A DNA stretch of 64,000 nucleotides from Bradyrhizobium sp. AUGA SZCCT0176 (GTDB taxonomy: Bacteria > Pseudomonadota > Alphaproteobacteria > Rhizobiales > Xanthobacteraceae), in assembly GCF_018130145.1 (NCBI RefSeq), contig NZ_JAFCMB010000028.1, forward strand, positions 1-64,000, written 5' to 3'. The position numbers and the translations under genes are program-made. Position 1 is the stretch's first letter, and each line of letters starts with the position of its first letter. A model generated the notes under the pieces. That model saw only the letters and a list, made by a program, of their open reading frames with translations. It made no database searches and was not told where the DNA came from. Positions 43,724-52,434 of the stretch are shown piece after piece.

Positions 43724-43770
43724 TTGGCTGGCGTTTTAGGCTCAGCGGCGGCCAAAGCCAAGCTGCGCCG

Positions 43771-44379
43771 TCACTTCATTTCCGACAGCCGCGCCGCGTA
43801 GCGGGCCATCAAGTCGACCTCGATATTGACTTCGCTACCCGCTTTCCAACTGCCCAGCGTCGTGACGCTGAGCGTGTGGGGAATGATCAGCACCGAAAAC
43901 ACGACGTCTTCGACCGTATTCACGGTCAGCGACACGCCATCCAGCGTGATCGAGCCCTTGACGGCAATGAAGCGCGCCAGTTCCCGCGTGGTGCGCAGCT
44001 CGAACCTGGCCATATCGGGCAGATCGTCGCGCTTGACGATAGAGGCGATGCCGTCGGCATGGCCGGCCACGATGTGACCGCCGAGTTCGTCACCGATCTT
44101 CAGCGCGCGCTCGAGATTGAGTTTTGTCCCCTTGGCCCAATGCTTCGCCGTGGTCATGCCGAGCGTTTCGGCCGCGGCATCGACATCGAACCAGGCCTTT
44201 CCGTCCTCGACGCCGGAGCCGACGACGGTAAGGCAGACGCCGTTGCAGGCGATCGAGGCGCCATCGGCGATGGTCTTCTGGTCATAGCGGCATGCGATCC
44301 GCAAGCGGTGCAACTGCCCCTGCGCCGTTGGCGTCAGGCTGGCGATCTCGCCGATATCGGTGACTATTCCGGTAAACAT
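43771..44379 (-). CDS. ribE: Riboflavin synthase (alpha chain)
   Basis: Converts 6,7-dimethyl-8-ribityllumazine to riboflavin. The two homologous barrels are visible: the N-terminal MFTGIVTDIGEIASLTPTAQ, then ADGASIACNGVCLTVVGSGV, and the C-terminal repeat FIAVKGSITLDGVSLTVNTV. At 202 residues it is normal. It directly follows ribD (its start lies one base from the ribD stop), so the two are coupled. Confidence 0.95.
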   Translation of the reverse strand: MFTGIVTDIGEIASLTPTAQGQLHRLRIACRYDQKTIADGASIACNGVCLTVVGSGVEDGKAWFDVDAAAETLGMTTAKHWAKGTKLNLERALKIGDELGGHIVAGHADGIASIVKRDDLPDMARFELRTTRELARFIAVKGSITLDGVSLTVNTVEDVVFSVLIIPHTLSVTTLGSWKAGSEVNIEVDLMARYAARLSEMK

Positions 44380-45531
44380 TTAAGCGCGCTCGTAGATCGT
44401 GAGAGTATCTTGGCCGACGCTTTCGCTAGCACGGACTCTTAGCGCGGGCGACCCGGTGAGAGCCGACAGCGGCAATGCGTCCAGCGCGGGAATGCCGCCC
44501 GCGCCGACCGCCTCGGGTCCGCGCAGCAGCCAGACCTCGTCGACCAGCCCCGCCGATACAAAGGACGACGCGACGCGCGCCCCGCCCTCGACCATCAGCC
44601 GCGAAATGCCCTTGTCGGACAGCGCACGCAGCACCGCCGGCAGATCCAGCCCCGGCGGCGTGCTTGACGCGGCGACGCGGATCACCTGCGCCCCGGCAGC
44701 GCCGAGCTTCATGGCGGCCGGCGCTTCGGCGAGATCCGACGTCATGACCCAGAGCGCCGTCTCGCGCGCGGTCTGCACCAGACGGCTGGTGCCGGGAATC
44801 CGCAAGCTCCGATCCAGCACCACCCGTACCGGCGATAAATGCTCCATTCCCGGCAGCCGGCAGGTCAGCACCGGATCATCGGCCAGCACGGTGCCGATCC
44901 CAACCAGGATCGCATCGCATTGCGCGCGCAGCAGATGCACGCGCGTCCTTGCGGCCTCGCCCGTGATGGCGACCGGCTTGCGGCCGGCGGCGCCGATCCT
45001 GTCGTCGGCGGAGACCGCCAGCTTGAGGATCACATGCGGGCGCTTGTCGCGGATGCGGCGGAAATGCCCGGCATGGTCGTATGCTGCTTCCGCGGAATTC
45101 AGGCCGACATCGACGATAATCCCGGCGGCGCGCAATTTGGCGTGGCCCTGCCCCGCCACTTCCGGATTGGGATCCTCGATCGCCGACACCACGCGGGCAA
45201 TGCCCGACGCGATCACGGCGTCGACGCAAGGCGGCGATTTGCCGAAATGCGAGCACGGCTCCAGCGTCACATAGAGCGTGGCGCCGCGCGCGGCTTCACC
45301 GGCGCGCAGAAGCGCGTCCGGCTCGGCATGCGGCCGGCCGCCGGGCTGGGTCCAGCCGCGCCCGACAATGACACCGTCCTTGACGATAACAGCACCGACG
45401 GCGGGGTTCGGCCAGGTGCGCCCCTGCCCGCGCCGGCCGAGCGCAAGCGCGAGTTGCATGAAGCGCGCGTCCGCGGCTTTGGACTCTCTGGATTTCTGCG
45501 CGTACTGGTCTTCCAGAATGCGGAAGATCAT
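44380..45531 (-). CDS. ribD: Bifunctional riboflavin deaminase/reductase
   Basis: Carries out the deamination and side-chain reduction steps of riboflavin synthesis. The N-terminal deaminase domain has the zinc motif HAEPDALLRAGEA followed by TLEPCSHFGKSPPCVDAVIA. The C-terminal reductase domain from about residue 165 has RPHVILKLAVSADDRIG and LMVEGGARVASSFVSAGLVD. At 383 residues it is normal. Its start overlaps the nrdR stop by four bases. Confidence 0.95.
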   Translation of the reverse strand: MIFRILEDQYAQKSRESKAADARFMQLALALGRRGQGRTWPNPAVGAVIVKDGVIVGRGWTQPGGRPHAEPDALLRAGEAARGATLYVTLEPCSHFGKSPPCVDAVIASGIARVVSAIEDPNPEVAGQGHAKLRAAGIIVDVGLNSAEAAYDHAGHFRRIRDKRPHVILKLAVSADDRIGAAGRKPVAITGEAARTRVHLLRAQCDAILVGIGTVLADDPVLTCRLPGMEHLSPVRVVLDRSLRIPGTSRLVQTARETALWVMTSDLAEAPAAMKLGAAGAQVIRVAASSTPPGLDLPAVLRALSDKGISRLMVEGGARVASSFVSAGLVDEVWLLRGPEAVGAGGIPALDALPLSALTGSPALRVRASESVGQDTLTIYERA

Positions 45532-46010
45532 TTGCGCAACGCGGTGACCCGTGCGTCTTCCTCGCCGGACAGCTCACCGAGCACGGCTTCAAAGTCCTTG
45601 GCCTCGCGAAAGTTGCGATAGACCGAGGCAAAACGCACATAGGCGACGTCATCGAGCTGGCGCAGATGCTCCATCACGATCTCGCCGATCGCCTCCGAGG
45701 AAACCTCCGCCTCGCCGCCGCTTTCGAGCTCGCGCACGATGGCGGAGACCATCTTCTCGACGCGCTCCGGATCGACCGGGCGCTTGCGCAAGGAGATCTG
45801 CAGCGAGCGCACCAGCTTGTCGCGGTCGAACGGCACGCGGCGGCCGTTGCGCTTGATCACGGTCAGTTCGCGCAGTTGCACCCGCTCGAAGGTCGTGAAG
45901 CGGAAATTGCAGGCGATACAGACCCGCCGCCGCCGGATCACGGCGGAATCCTCGGTGGGGCGCGAATCCTTCACCTGCGTATCGAGACTGTTGCAGCTGG
46001 GGCAGCGCAT
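45528..46010 (-). CDS. nrdR: Transcriptional repressor NrdR
   Basis: Represses ribonucleotide reductase genes using nucleotide sensing. The zinc ribbon is MRCPSCNSLDTQVKDSRP with CIACNFRF, followed by an ATP-cone (VIKRNGRRVPFDRDKLVRSL). At 160 residues it matches the family. It lies between glyA and ribD, as in most alphaproteobacteria. Confidence 0.96.
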   Translation of the reverse strand: MRCPSCNSLDTQVKDSRPTEDSAVIRRRRVCIACNFRFTTFERVQLRELTVIKRNGRRVPFDRDKLVRSLQISLRKRPVDPERVEKMVSAIVRELESGGEAEVSSEAIGEIVMEHLRQLDDVAYVRFASVYRNFREAKDFEAVLGELSGEEDARVTALRK

Positions 46011-46035
46011 CCCACGAATCCCTTACCTGTGGCCT

Positions 46036-47337
46036 TTACTGATAAATCGGGAAGCGGTCGGTGAGTGCCTTGACGCGTTCCTTGATCGCGGCTTCCACCA
46101 GCGGCGCCTTGCCGTCGGGCGACTGCGCCAGCGCGTTGAGCACTTCGGCGATCATGGAGGCGACCTGCTGGAATTCGGCAACGCCAAAACCGCGCGTGGT
46201 CGCCGCCGGCGTGCCCAGACGCAGGCCCGACGTGACGAACGGCGTTTCGGGATCAAAGGGAATGCCGTTCTTGTTGCAGGTGATCGCGGCGCGAACCAGT
46301 GCTTTTTCCGAGACGTTGCCCTTCAGCCCCTTGGGCCGCAGATCGACCAGCATCAGATGGTTGTCGGTACCACCCGAAACGATGTCGAGGCCCTGCGCGC
46401 GCAGCGCCTCCGCCAGCGCCTTGGCGTTCTCGACAACGTTCTTGGCGTAGATCTTGAAGTCCGGACGCAGCGCCTCGGAAAATGCCACCGCCTTCGCGGC
46501 GATGATGTGCATCAAGGGACCGCCCTGCAGACCCGGGAAGATCGCCGAGTTCAACTTTTTCGTCAGCGTCTCGTCGTTCCACAGCATCAACCCGCCGCGC
46601 GGGCCGCGCAGCGATTTGTGCGTGGTCGTGGTCGTGACATGGGCATGCGGTACCGGCGAGGCATGGACGCCACCGGCGACGAGGCCGGCGAAATGCGCCA
46701 TGTCCACCATCAGATAGGCGCCAACGCTGTCGGCGATCTCGCGGAAACGCTTGAAGTCCCAGGCGCGCGAATAGGCCGAGCCGCCGGCGATGATCAGCTT
46801 CGGCTTCACTTCCTCGGCGCGGCGCGCAACGTCGTCCATATCGATGATCTGGTCGTCGCGGCGCACGGTGTAGTGCTGCGCCTTGAACCATTTGCCGGAC
46901 ATGTTGACGGGCGCGCCGTGGGTGAGATGGCCGCCGGCGGCAAGATCGAGGCCCATGAAGGTGTCGCCGGGCTGCAGCAGCGCCAGGAACACCGCCTGGT
47001 TCATCTGGCTGCCCGAATTCGGCTGCACGTTGGCAAACTGGGCGCCGAAGAGTTTCTTGGCGCGATCGATCGCCAGCGTCTCGGCGACGTCGACCCATTC
47101 GCAACCGCCATAGTAGCGCGCGCCCGGATAGCCCTCGGCGTATTTGTTGGTCATCACCGAGCCCTGCGCTTCCAGCACCGCGCGGCTGACGATGTTTTCC
47201 GAGGCGATCAGCTCGATCTCGTGGCGCTGCCTGCCGAGTTCACCCTTGATGGCGGCTGCGATTTCCGGATCGGCCTCGGCGAGGGTTGCCGTGAAGAACG
47301 AGTCGGGCGCGGAGGCGGTCTTGCTGCTGGAGGTCAT
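46036..47337 (-). CDS. glyA: Serine hydroxymethyltransferase
   Basis: A PLP enzyme that interconverts serine and glycine and charges tetrahydrofolate. The start is ATG 47337 (MTSSSKTASAPDSFFTATLA), giving 433 residues. The PLP Lys is in VTTTTHKSLRGPRGG near residue 240. Other conserved parts are ELIASENIVSRAVLEAQGS and YAEGYPGARYYGGCEWVDVA. It heads the block with nrdR 25 bases downstream. Confidence 0.97.
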   Translation of the reverse strand: MTSSSKTASAPDSFFTATLAEADPEIAAAIKGELGRQRHEIELIASENIVSRAVLEAQGSVMTNKYAEGYPGARYYGGCEWVDVAETLAIDRAKKLFGAQFANVQPNSGSQMNQAVFLALLQPGDTFMGLDLAAGGHLTHGAPVNMSGKWFKAQHYTVRRDDQIIDMDDVARRAEEVKPKLIIAGGSAYSRAWDFKRFREIADSVGAYLMVDMAHFAGLVAGGVHASPVPHAHVTTTTTHKSLRGPRGGLMLWNDETLTKKLNSAIFPGLQGGPLMHIIAAKAVAFSEALRPDFKIYAKNVVENAKALAEALRAQGLDIVSGGTDNHLMLVDLRPKGLKGNVSEKALVRAAITCNKNGIPFDPETPFVTSGLRLGTPAATTRGFGVAEFQQVASMIAEVLNALAQSPDGKAPLVEAAIKERVKALTDRFPIYQ

Positions 47338-47505
47338 GGGCCGAATATCTCCACCGCCGCAAGCCCTTAGGGGCAAAACGGTCGGTTACGTGTGGCGGTC
47401 GAAAGAAGCGCTTGCGAGATACCACATTGGCCCGGGCCGGCCAAGCACTTGCGGTATCCGTCTGATATTTATGCAAGATACGGCGGGGGACAAGGTGGGC
47501 GGCCC

Positions 47506-47646
47506 CTCGTCGCCCCGGCCTTGAGCCGGGGCCCATAGCCACTCTCCGTCATTCCGGGGCGCGAAGCGAACCCGGAATCTCGAGATCCCGGGTTCGACGC
47601 TGCGCGTCGCCCTCAGATGTGCAATTGCACATCGGGGGATGACGAC
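47506..47646. repeat. Compound palindromic repeats upstream of glyA
   Basis: A hairpin CCCCGGCCTTGAGCCGGGG at about 47510-47532 is followed by an element from 47547 (CGTCATTCCGGGGCGCG ... GGGGATGACG) with the inner pair CCCGGAATCTCGAGATCCCGGG. Together they fill most of the 316-base gap between glyA and the GST gene, leaving the glyA promoter near 47345-47500. Confidence 0.7.
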
Positions 47647-47653
47647 TTCGTCG

Positions 47654-48280
47654 TCATTTCGCGAACCGGTACGCCCCGCCCTTCTCGATCGAGCGCTGGA
47701 ACGCCGGGCGCGCGTGCATGCGCGTCAGCCAGGCCGCCAGATTCGGATACGGGGCGAGCTTTTCGAACACCTTTGCCATCTCGCCGACAAAGCTCATCTG
47801 GATGTCGGCACCCGACAGCGACGGGCCGATGAAGAATTCGCGATCCTTCAGCGCGCGGTCGACATAGCCGAGATGGTTGGCCAACTCGCTGTCGATGCGC
47901 GGATGCAGCGGCGCGCCCGCCTCCTTCAGCCTGCTGACATAGAGGTTCAGCATCAGCGGCAGCATCGCGGACCCTTCCGAATAATGCAGCCACTCATTGT
48001 ACGCCTCATAGTCGGCGCTGTCGGGCGCCGGCATCATCGCGCCTTTTCCGTATTTGCGGATGATGTAGTCGACGATCGCACCGGACTCCGCGATCGTGGT
48101 GCCGCCATCGGTGATGACGGGCGACTTGCCGAGCGGATGGATCGCCGTCAGTTCCGGCGGCGCCAGCCGCGTCGTGGCATCGCGCTGATAGCGCTTCATC
48201 TCATAGGGCGTGCCGAGCTCTTCGAGCAGCCACAGGATCCGCTGCGAGCGGGAGTCGTTGAGATGATGAACCGTGAGCAT
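47654..48280 (-). CDS. Glutathione S-transferase family protein
   Basis: A 208-residue GST-like protein. The thioredoxin-like N-terminal domain has SRSQRILWLLEELGTPYEMK and HPLGKSPVITDGGTTIAESG, the glutathione gamma-glutamyl binding loop. A helical C-terminal domain follows from about residue 90. The catalytic Ser/Cys near residue 10 is plausibly Ser (DSRSQR). The substrate is unknown. Confidence 0.88.
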   Translation of the reverse strand: MLTVHHLNDSRSQRILWLLEELGTPYEMKRYQRDATTRLAPPELTAIHPLGKSPVITDGGTTIAESGAIVDYIIRKYGKGAMMPAPDSADYEAYNEWLHYSEGSAMLPLMLNLYVSRLKEAGAPLHPRIDSELANHLGYVDRALKDREFFIGPSLSGADIQMSFVGEMAKVFEKLAPYPNLAAWLTRMHARPAFQRSIEKGGAYRFAK

Positions 48281-48350
48281 GGCAGTTTCCTCAAGGGGTT
48301 TCTTGTTTGCAGGCGCACGTTAGCAGAGGTTTCGAGCATCGTCATGATGC

Positions 48351-48364
48351 GTGACCGCAATCAC
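48351..48364. promoter_or_regulatory. GTGA-N6-TCAC site upstream of peptide P4
   Basis: GTGA-CCGCAA-TCAC is a CRP/FNR-type half-site pair, 77 bases upstream of the P4 start. It matches the stronger site at 28710-28727 between P2 and P3 at four plus four positions and in spacing. Confidence 0.55.
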
Positions 48365-48441
48365 TGAGCTCCCGCCTCACCGCAACTACGCTCCATCCCG
48401 ATTGGCCTGTTCGAGCCAATCGCAAACAGTGGAGAACGGCT

Positions 48442-48651
48442 ATGACCGAAGGCAATACTGCGCACGAAATCAATGGCGAGTTGTCGCTCGATCAACTCGA
48501 TGCCGCCGCAGGCGGCCTCACGATCGGCCCGATCACCTATGAAGACGGCATTCTCGCGATCGGAATCAAAGGTGTCGGCGGCATCTTCGTCGGCGCGGGC
48601 TGCATCGGTGGTTGGCTTGGCGGCACAGCCATCGCTTACTGCCCCAAATAA
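48442..48651 (+). CDS. Double-glycine-leader small peptide P4
   Basis: A 69-residue peptide. The leader MTEGNTAHEINGELSLDQLD leads to AAAGG, and the predicted mature part of 44 residues is Gly-rich and hydrophobic (GIKGVGGIFVGAGCIGGWLG) with two Cys and a GxxxG-like pattern, as in class II bacteriocins. GGAG lies seven bases before the start. No immunity or transport gene is adjacent; the neighbours are GST and a reductase. Confidence 0.78.
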   Translation: MTEGNTAHEINGELSLDQLDAAAGGLTIGPITYEDGILAIGIKGVGGIFVGAGCIGGWLGGTAIAYCPK

Positions 48652-48768
48652 GCATTCGCCGTCACTAAAAGGTTTGAGGAATAACCGGATTTCGTGAGTC
48701 CGGTTCTTCCTGCTGTTCGCCCACCGTCCGCCTGCGATGCTAGGCTTTCGGCGAGCGAGGAGAGAACG

Positions 48769-49695
48769 ATGCGAATTGCGATTGTCGGCACCGGCGGCGT
48801 AGGCGCCGGTTATGGGGCGGCGCTGGCGAAAGCCGGCGCGGATGTCACCTTCATCGCGCGCGGAGCCCATCTGGCGGCCATGAAGCGCGACGGATTGAAG
48901 GTTCAAAGCCCCCGCGGCGACATCCATCTGGTGCCGACACAAGCGACCGATAACCCCGCCGAGATCGGCAAGGTCGATTTCGTGTTGTTCTGCGTCAAGC
49001 TGTGGGACGTCGAAAGCGCGGGGATCAGCATCAAGCCGCTGATCGGCCCTGATACGGCTGTCATCCCGCTGCAGAACGGCGTCGATGCCGCAGAAAGGCT
49101 GATCCCGATCCTGGGCGAAAACGCCGTGATGGGCGGCGTGGCGCAAATCAGCGCCAACATCATAGCCCCCGGCGTGATCCAGCAGGTCGGCACCTTCATG
49201 CGCATCGTGTTCGGCGAACTCGACGGCAGGAGCAGCCCGCGCGGCGAGGCATTTCTCGCGCTGTGCCTGAGGGCCGGCTTCGATGCCAAGCTGAGCGACG
49301 CGATCCTCACCGAACTATGGATGAAGTTCATCCTGCTCGCCGCCAACGCCAGCGCGGTGGCCTTGGCGCGCCAGCCAATCGGCGCGTTGCGCGACGATCC
49401 TGATATTCGCCCCGTGCTGATGTCGGCCTACCGGGAAGTGATGGATGTCGGCCGCGCCTACGGCGTGGCGATGCCGGACAACGCGGTGGAGACGATATCA
49501 GCATATTCCGACAGCCTGCCCGCGCATCAAAAGCCATCGATGGCGCTCGACCTCGAGCGCGGCAACCGGCTGGAGCTGCCCTGGCTCGGCGGCAAGGTGG
49601 TCGAGCTCGGCAAAAAGCTCGGCGTCCCGACGCCGACCCACAGCCTGATGTATGCGATGCTGAAGCCTTACATCATGGGGAAGCCGGTGGGTTGA
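48769..49695 (+). CDS. 2-dehydropantoate 2-reductase family protein
   Basis: A ketopantoate reductase (PanE/ApbA) family NADPH-dependent enzyme of 308 residues. The Rossmann motif is IAIVGTGGVGAGYGAALAKA, and the C-terminal domain has ELWMKFILLAANASAVALAR with the conserved Lys, then a Ser/Asp-type end. The start ATG 48769 has GAGGAGAGA upstream. Many family members act on other keto acids, and no pantothenate gene is adjacent, so the substrate is uncertain. Confidence 0.85.
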   Translation: MRIAIVGTGGVGAGYGAALAKAGADVTFIARGAHLAAMKRDGLKVQSPRGDIHLVPTQATDNPAEIGKVDFVLFCVKLWDVESAGISIKPLIGPDTAVIPLQNGVDAAERLIPILGENAVMGGVAQISANIIAPGVIQQVGTFMRIVFGELDGRSSPRGEAFLALCLRAGFDAKLSDAILTELWMKFILLAANASAVALARQPIGALRDDPDIRPVLMSAYREVMDVGRAYGVAMPDNAVETISAYSDSLPAHQKPSMALDLERGNRLELPWLGGKVVELGKKLGVPTPTHSLMYAMLKPYIMGKPVG

Positions 49696-49797
49696 CGGAA
49701 CGCTCGAGGCGCCATGTCCTTACATCGCGCCGGACAGGTCGGCAGTGTAGCCACCACTTTGCGACGCGCCTCGATGCGCGACATCACGGAGAAGCAT

Positions 49798-50598
49798 ATG
49801 CCGCTTGTCGAGAACGCCACGATCAGGAAATTGCGAGCGGGCGGGCTCGCCCTCGGATTCGGCGTGCACCATTTACGCACCGCGGCAGCGGGCATGATCG
49901 CTGCGGCGACAGGGCACGACTGGCTGTTCATCGACCTCGAGCACGGTGCATTTTCGCAGGATGATGTCGCGCAGATCTGCATCGCCGCGTTGCCGACCGG
50001 CATCACCCCGATCGTCCGAATTTGCGCAGGCGCGATTGATGAAGGCACGCGGGCGCTCGACAACGGCGCCGCAGGCGTCATCGTACCGCATGTCGATACG
50101 GTCGATCAGGCCCGGCGCATCGCCTCGGCCTTTCGCTATCCGCCTTTGGGGTCGCGGAGCTGGGGCGGACCATCCGCTCTGTTCGGTTACAAAACGCCGG
50201 GCGCCGCCGAGGCCCAGGCGGCCATCAATCCGGAAATCCTGGTCGTTACCATGATAGAGAGCCCCGAAGGCGTGGCCAATGCCGCCGGGATCGCCGGGGT
50301 CGATGGGATCGACGGATTGCTGATCGGAACCTCCGACCTGACCGCGGAGATGGGCATTTCCGGTCAGATCCTGGATCCGCGCGTCGAAGAAGCCTACCGA
50401 AGCGTCGGCGCGGCGTGCCGCAAGGCAGGCAAATTCCTCGGCATGGGCGGCGTCTACGAACCGGACGCCATGACGCATTACGCCGATCTCGGCGCGCAGT
50501 TCATCCTGACGGGATCGGATCACGCTTACATGCTGGCCGGCGCCAGTCTCAAGTCGGCCTCGTTGCGGAAGCTCGAAGCGGATCGCAAGGCGGGCTGA
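49798..50598 (+). CDS. HpcH/HpaI family aldolase
   Basis: A TIM-barrel class II pyruvate aldolase of the HpcH/HpaI/citrate lyase family. Visible blocks are FIDLEHGAFSQDDVAQICIA, GAAGVIVPHVDTVDQARRIA, then YPPLGSRSWGG and MIESPEGVANAAGIAGVDGI with the metal-binding Glu and Asp. ATG 49798 (with GGAGA upstream) is preferred to the frame start at 49714. It is 102 bases past the reductase gene, possibly in the same unit. Confidence 0.87.
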   Translation: MPLVENATIRKLRAGGLALGFGVHHLRTAAAGMIAAATGHDWLFIDLEHGAFSQDDVAQICIAALPTGITPIVRICAGAIDEGTRALDNGAAGVIVPHVDTVDQARRIASAFRYPPLGSRSWGGPSALFGYKTPGAAEAQAAINPEILVVTMIESPEGVANAAGIAGVDGIDGLLIGTSDLTAEMGISGQILDPRVEEAYRSVGAACRKAGKFLGMGGVYEPDAMTHYADLGAQFILTGSDHAYMLAGASLKSASLRKLEADRKAG

Positions 50599-50604
50599 GC
50601 CAAC

Positions 50605-50826
50605 TCACATCCCCGTATAGCCTGCCTTCACCGGGTCGGTGGAGCCGTCGAGCTGGCGCAGATAGGTCAGGCCGCACACGGTCAGGCGGTGGGTGTCCTT
50701 TTCGCCGGCCTCGAACAGCGTCTTCACATAGTCCGTCACCTTCTCGCGCGCTTCATCGTTCGCGGCAGAGCTGCGGTTCACCAGCAGATCGTAGGTGTGC
50801 ATGATGCGGTCGATGGCGGCTTCCAT
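50605..50826 (-). CDS. Small hypothetical protein
   Basis: A 73-residue soluble protein (MEAAIDRIMHTYDLLVNRSS, then REKVTDYVKTLFEAGEKDTH), probably helical, with one Cys. I know no family. It lies 18 bases downstream of the other small gene at 50845, so the two are likely one unit. A GTGA-N6-TCAC site lies upstream of the pair at 51227. Confidence 0.6.
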   Translation of the reverse strand: MEAAIDRIMHTYDLLVNRSSAANDEAREKVTDYVKTLFEAGEKDTHRLTVCGLTYLRQLDGSTDPVKAGYTGM

Positions 50827-50844
50827 GAAGTTCTCCGGTAGGGG

Positions 50845-51072
50845 TCAGGCGATGTAGGTTTCGGCTTCGAATTTGGCGATCGCCTGGTTGGCGAGGCGGA
50901 TCTTGTTCAATTCGCCGCGCTGAAACATCTGCACGATGATTTCGAGCAGCCGCTCGTCGGTGGCGAAAGTATCCGGGATGGCGCCGGTCCTGCGGAGATA
51001 GTTCGAAGCAATGGCATAAGCGTCGCCCACCACCTCGACATTCATCACCCGCAATCCGCGCTCGACGAGCAT
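50845..51072 (-). CDS. Small hypothetical protein
   Basis: A 75-residue protein from ATG 51072: MLVERGLRVMNVEVVGDAYA, then IASNYLRRTGAIPDTFATDE. The frame stays open to 51393, where the upstream part has a hydrophobic stretch (FAFWAGVLSAAASSFATRAQ) that could mimic a signal peptide, but its codon pattern is poor. Function unknown; it pairs with 50605-50826. Confidence 0.55.
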   Translation of the reverse strand: MLVERGLRVMNVEVVGDAYAIASNYLRRTGAIPDTFATDERLLEIIVQMFQRGELNKIRLANQAIAKFEAETYIA

Positions 51073-51226
51073 GTTCTTCGGTCCCCGTGTCAGGAGCGAT
51101 AATGCGCGAGCCCGGCAGAAGTTCCATTCCGGGAAACCAGCTATCGCCCGGCCCGCCGCCAATGCTTGCGTCACCTTAGAATTGCGATGCAGCTTGTTGT
51201 TTTGATGCGCTTTATCAGGTGAAACT

Positions 51227-51240
51227 GTGACCGTTATCAC
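51227..51240. promoter_or_regulatory. GTGA-N6-TCAC site upstream of the small two-gene unit
   Basis: GTGA-CCGTTA-TCAC, with TGTGA on the left, is 154 bases upstream of the preferred start at 51072. It has the same pattern as the sites at 28710 and 48351. The surrounding gap (51073-51514) otherwise holds a repeat at 51458-51505 and no gene that I can support. Confidence 0.5.
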
Positions 51241-51457
51241 TCGAAGCGGCTGTGCCCGAAGCGGCTCTTGCGCGCGCGTCGCGAAGGATGAAGCCGCTGC
51301 ACTCAATACTCCGGCCCAAAAAGCAAAACGCACCGGACCCGGTAAACCGGAGCCGATGCGCCTTGGGCAGGGCTTACTGCCTTGCCAGTTCATGATCCGC
51401 TGTTGGCTGCCGGTCTTTTGAGTGGCCGGCTTGGCCGCGGATTCGAATTCTTATTTG

Positions 51458-51505
51458 ACGCGTTTTCTTCACGCGAACCGGAAGTCCACTTCGCTCGAAA
51501 ACGCT
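51458..51505. repeat. GACGCGTTTTC...GAAAACGCT repeat, copy C
   Basis: GACGCGTTTTCTTCACGCG at the left and CTCGAAAACGCT at the right are inverted at GCGTTTTC/GAAAACGC. It is the closest match to copy A at 31878, lacking that copy's inner hairpin. It lies just past the ldtR stop. Confidence 0.75.
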
Positions 51506-51514
51506 ATGTAAATC

Positions 51515-52030
51515 TCAGAGCCGATACAGGATCTGGTCGGTCCAGAACCGCTCGAGCCGATGCAGCGACTTGTTCAGCGTCGCGAACTCCTCGTTCGAGA
51601 TGCCGCCGACCTGCTCCACGGTCTTGACGTGCTTCTGATACAGCGCGTCGACGATCTTGCGGATTTCCTGGCCCTGCGAGGTCAGGCGGATGCGCACCGA
51701 GCGGCGATCAACGCGGCTGCGCTGATGATCGAGAAAGCCGAGCTCGACGAGCTTCTTCAGATTGTAGGAGACGTTGGAGCCGAGGTAGTAGCCGCGCGTG
51801 CGCAGCTCGCCTGCGGTCAGTTCCTTGTCGCCGATGTTATAGAGCAGCAACGCCTGCACCGAGTTGATATCGGCGCGGCCGCGGCGATCGAATTCATCCT
51901 TGATCACATCCAGCAGCCTGCGATGCAGCCGCTCCACCAAAGTCAATGCTTCAAGATAGAGCGGCTGCACCGGAGCTTGACCGGCAGAGCGTTCAGCGGT
52001 TTCCACCGCCGTTGCAACGGCTTTCATCAT
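51515..52030 (-). CDS. ldtR: MarR-family regulator, LdtR type
   Basis: A 171-residue winged-helix regulator with the highly conserved block YNIGDKELTAGELRTRGYYL then GSNVSYNLKKLVELGFLDHQ and RSRVDRRSVRIRLTSQGQEI, which matches the LdtR group described in Liberibacter and Sinorhizobium, where it controls an L,D-transpeptidase and stress tolerance. The start may be the second ATG at 52027. It is followed by nothing on its strand and preceded by a long AT-rich leader region. Confidence 0.8.
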   Translation of the reverse strand: MMKAVATAVETAERSAGQAPVQPLYLEALTLVERLHRRLLDVIKDEFDRRGRADINSVQALLLYNIGDKELTAGELRTRGYYLGSNVSYNLKKLVELGFLDHQRSRVDRRSVRIRLTSQGQEIRKIVDALYQKHVKTVEQVGGISNEEFATLNKSLHRLERFWTDQILYRL

Positions 52031-52434
52031 GACATTCCCCTGTTGTCGTTTTTATCGACTTATTCGACGAAACTTTTGTCCCGCCTGATAGCTTCAACTT
52101 AAGGGGGCCGTTTGAAGATCCGCTTAAATAAGACAATAAAGAGATCATGAATTTAAGACAGTGAATCGCGGATTAAGCCCATGGATAAAGGGCTTTTCGC
52201 AAGATTTCATTGACGGTGGCAGGCCTCTGTTCACGCTTCGTCTGGCAGGGTTGTCGCATTCCAAAACAGGTTCGTTTGAATTCGAAACGCCTGGGTAACC
52301 GACGTGAGGGAACCCTTTACGGTGACTGAAAAGTTACCGCGAAAATCGTCGAAAATCTTATGGGAATCCGTGGCGCGTTTTGGCACGCGCGCCATCAAAT
52401 CAGGATGTGGTCGTTAAGATCAGCGCGCGGCCTG
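52031..52434. other. Long AT-rich intergenic region
   Basis: 404 bases with no gene. The region is much richer in A/T than its surroundings. It contains a hairpin AAGCCC-N9-GGGCTTTT at 52175-52197 that could be a small terminator, an imperfect palindrome GTTTGAATTCGAAAC near 52275, and GTCG-N7-CGAC at 52046-52060 just upstream of ldtR. It probably holds the ldtR promoter and operator, and possibly an unrecognised RNA. Confidence 0.4.

Noticed and set aside
43598..43770. FMN riboswitch before ribH
   Set aside because: The gap between ribE and ribH is occupied by an extragenic palindromic repeat, and the conserved riboswitch helices are not visible.
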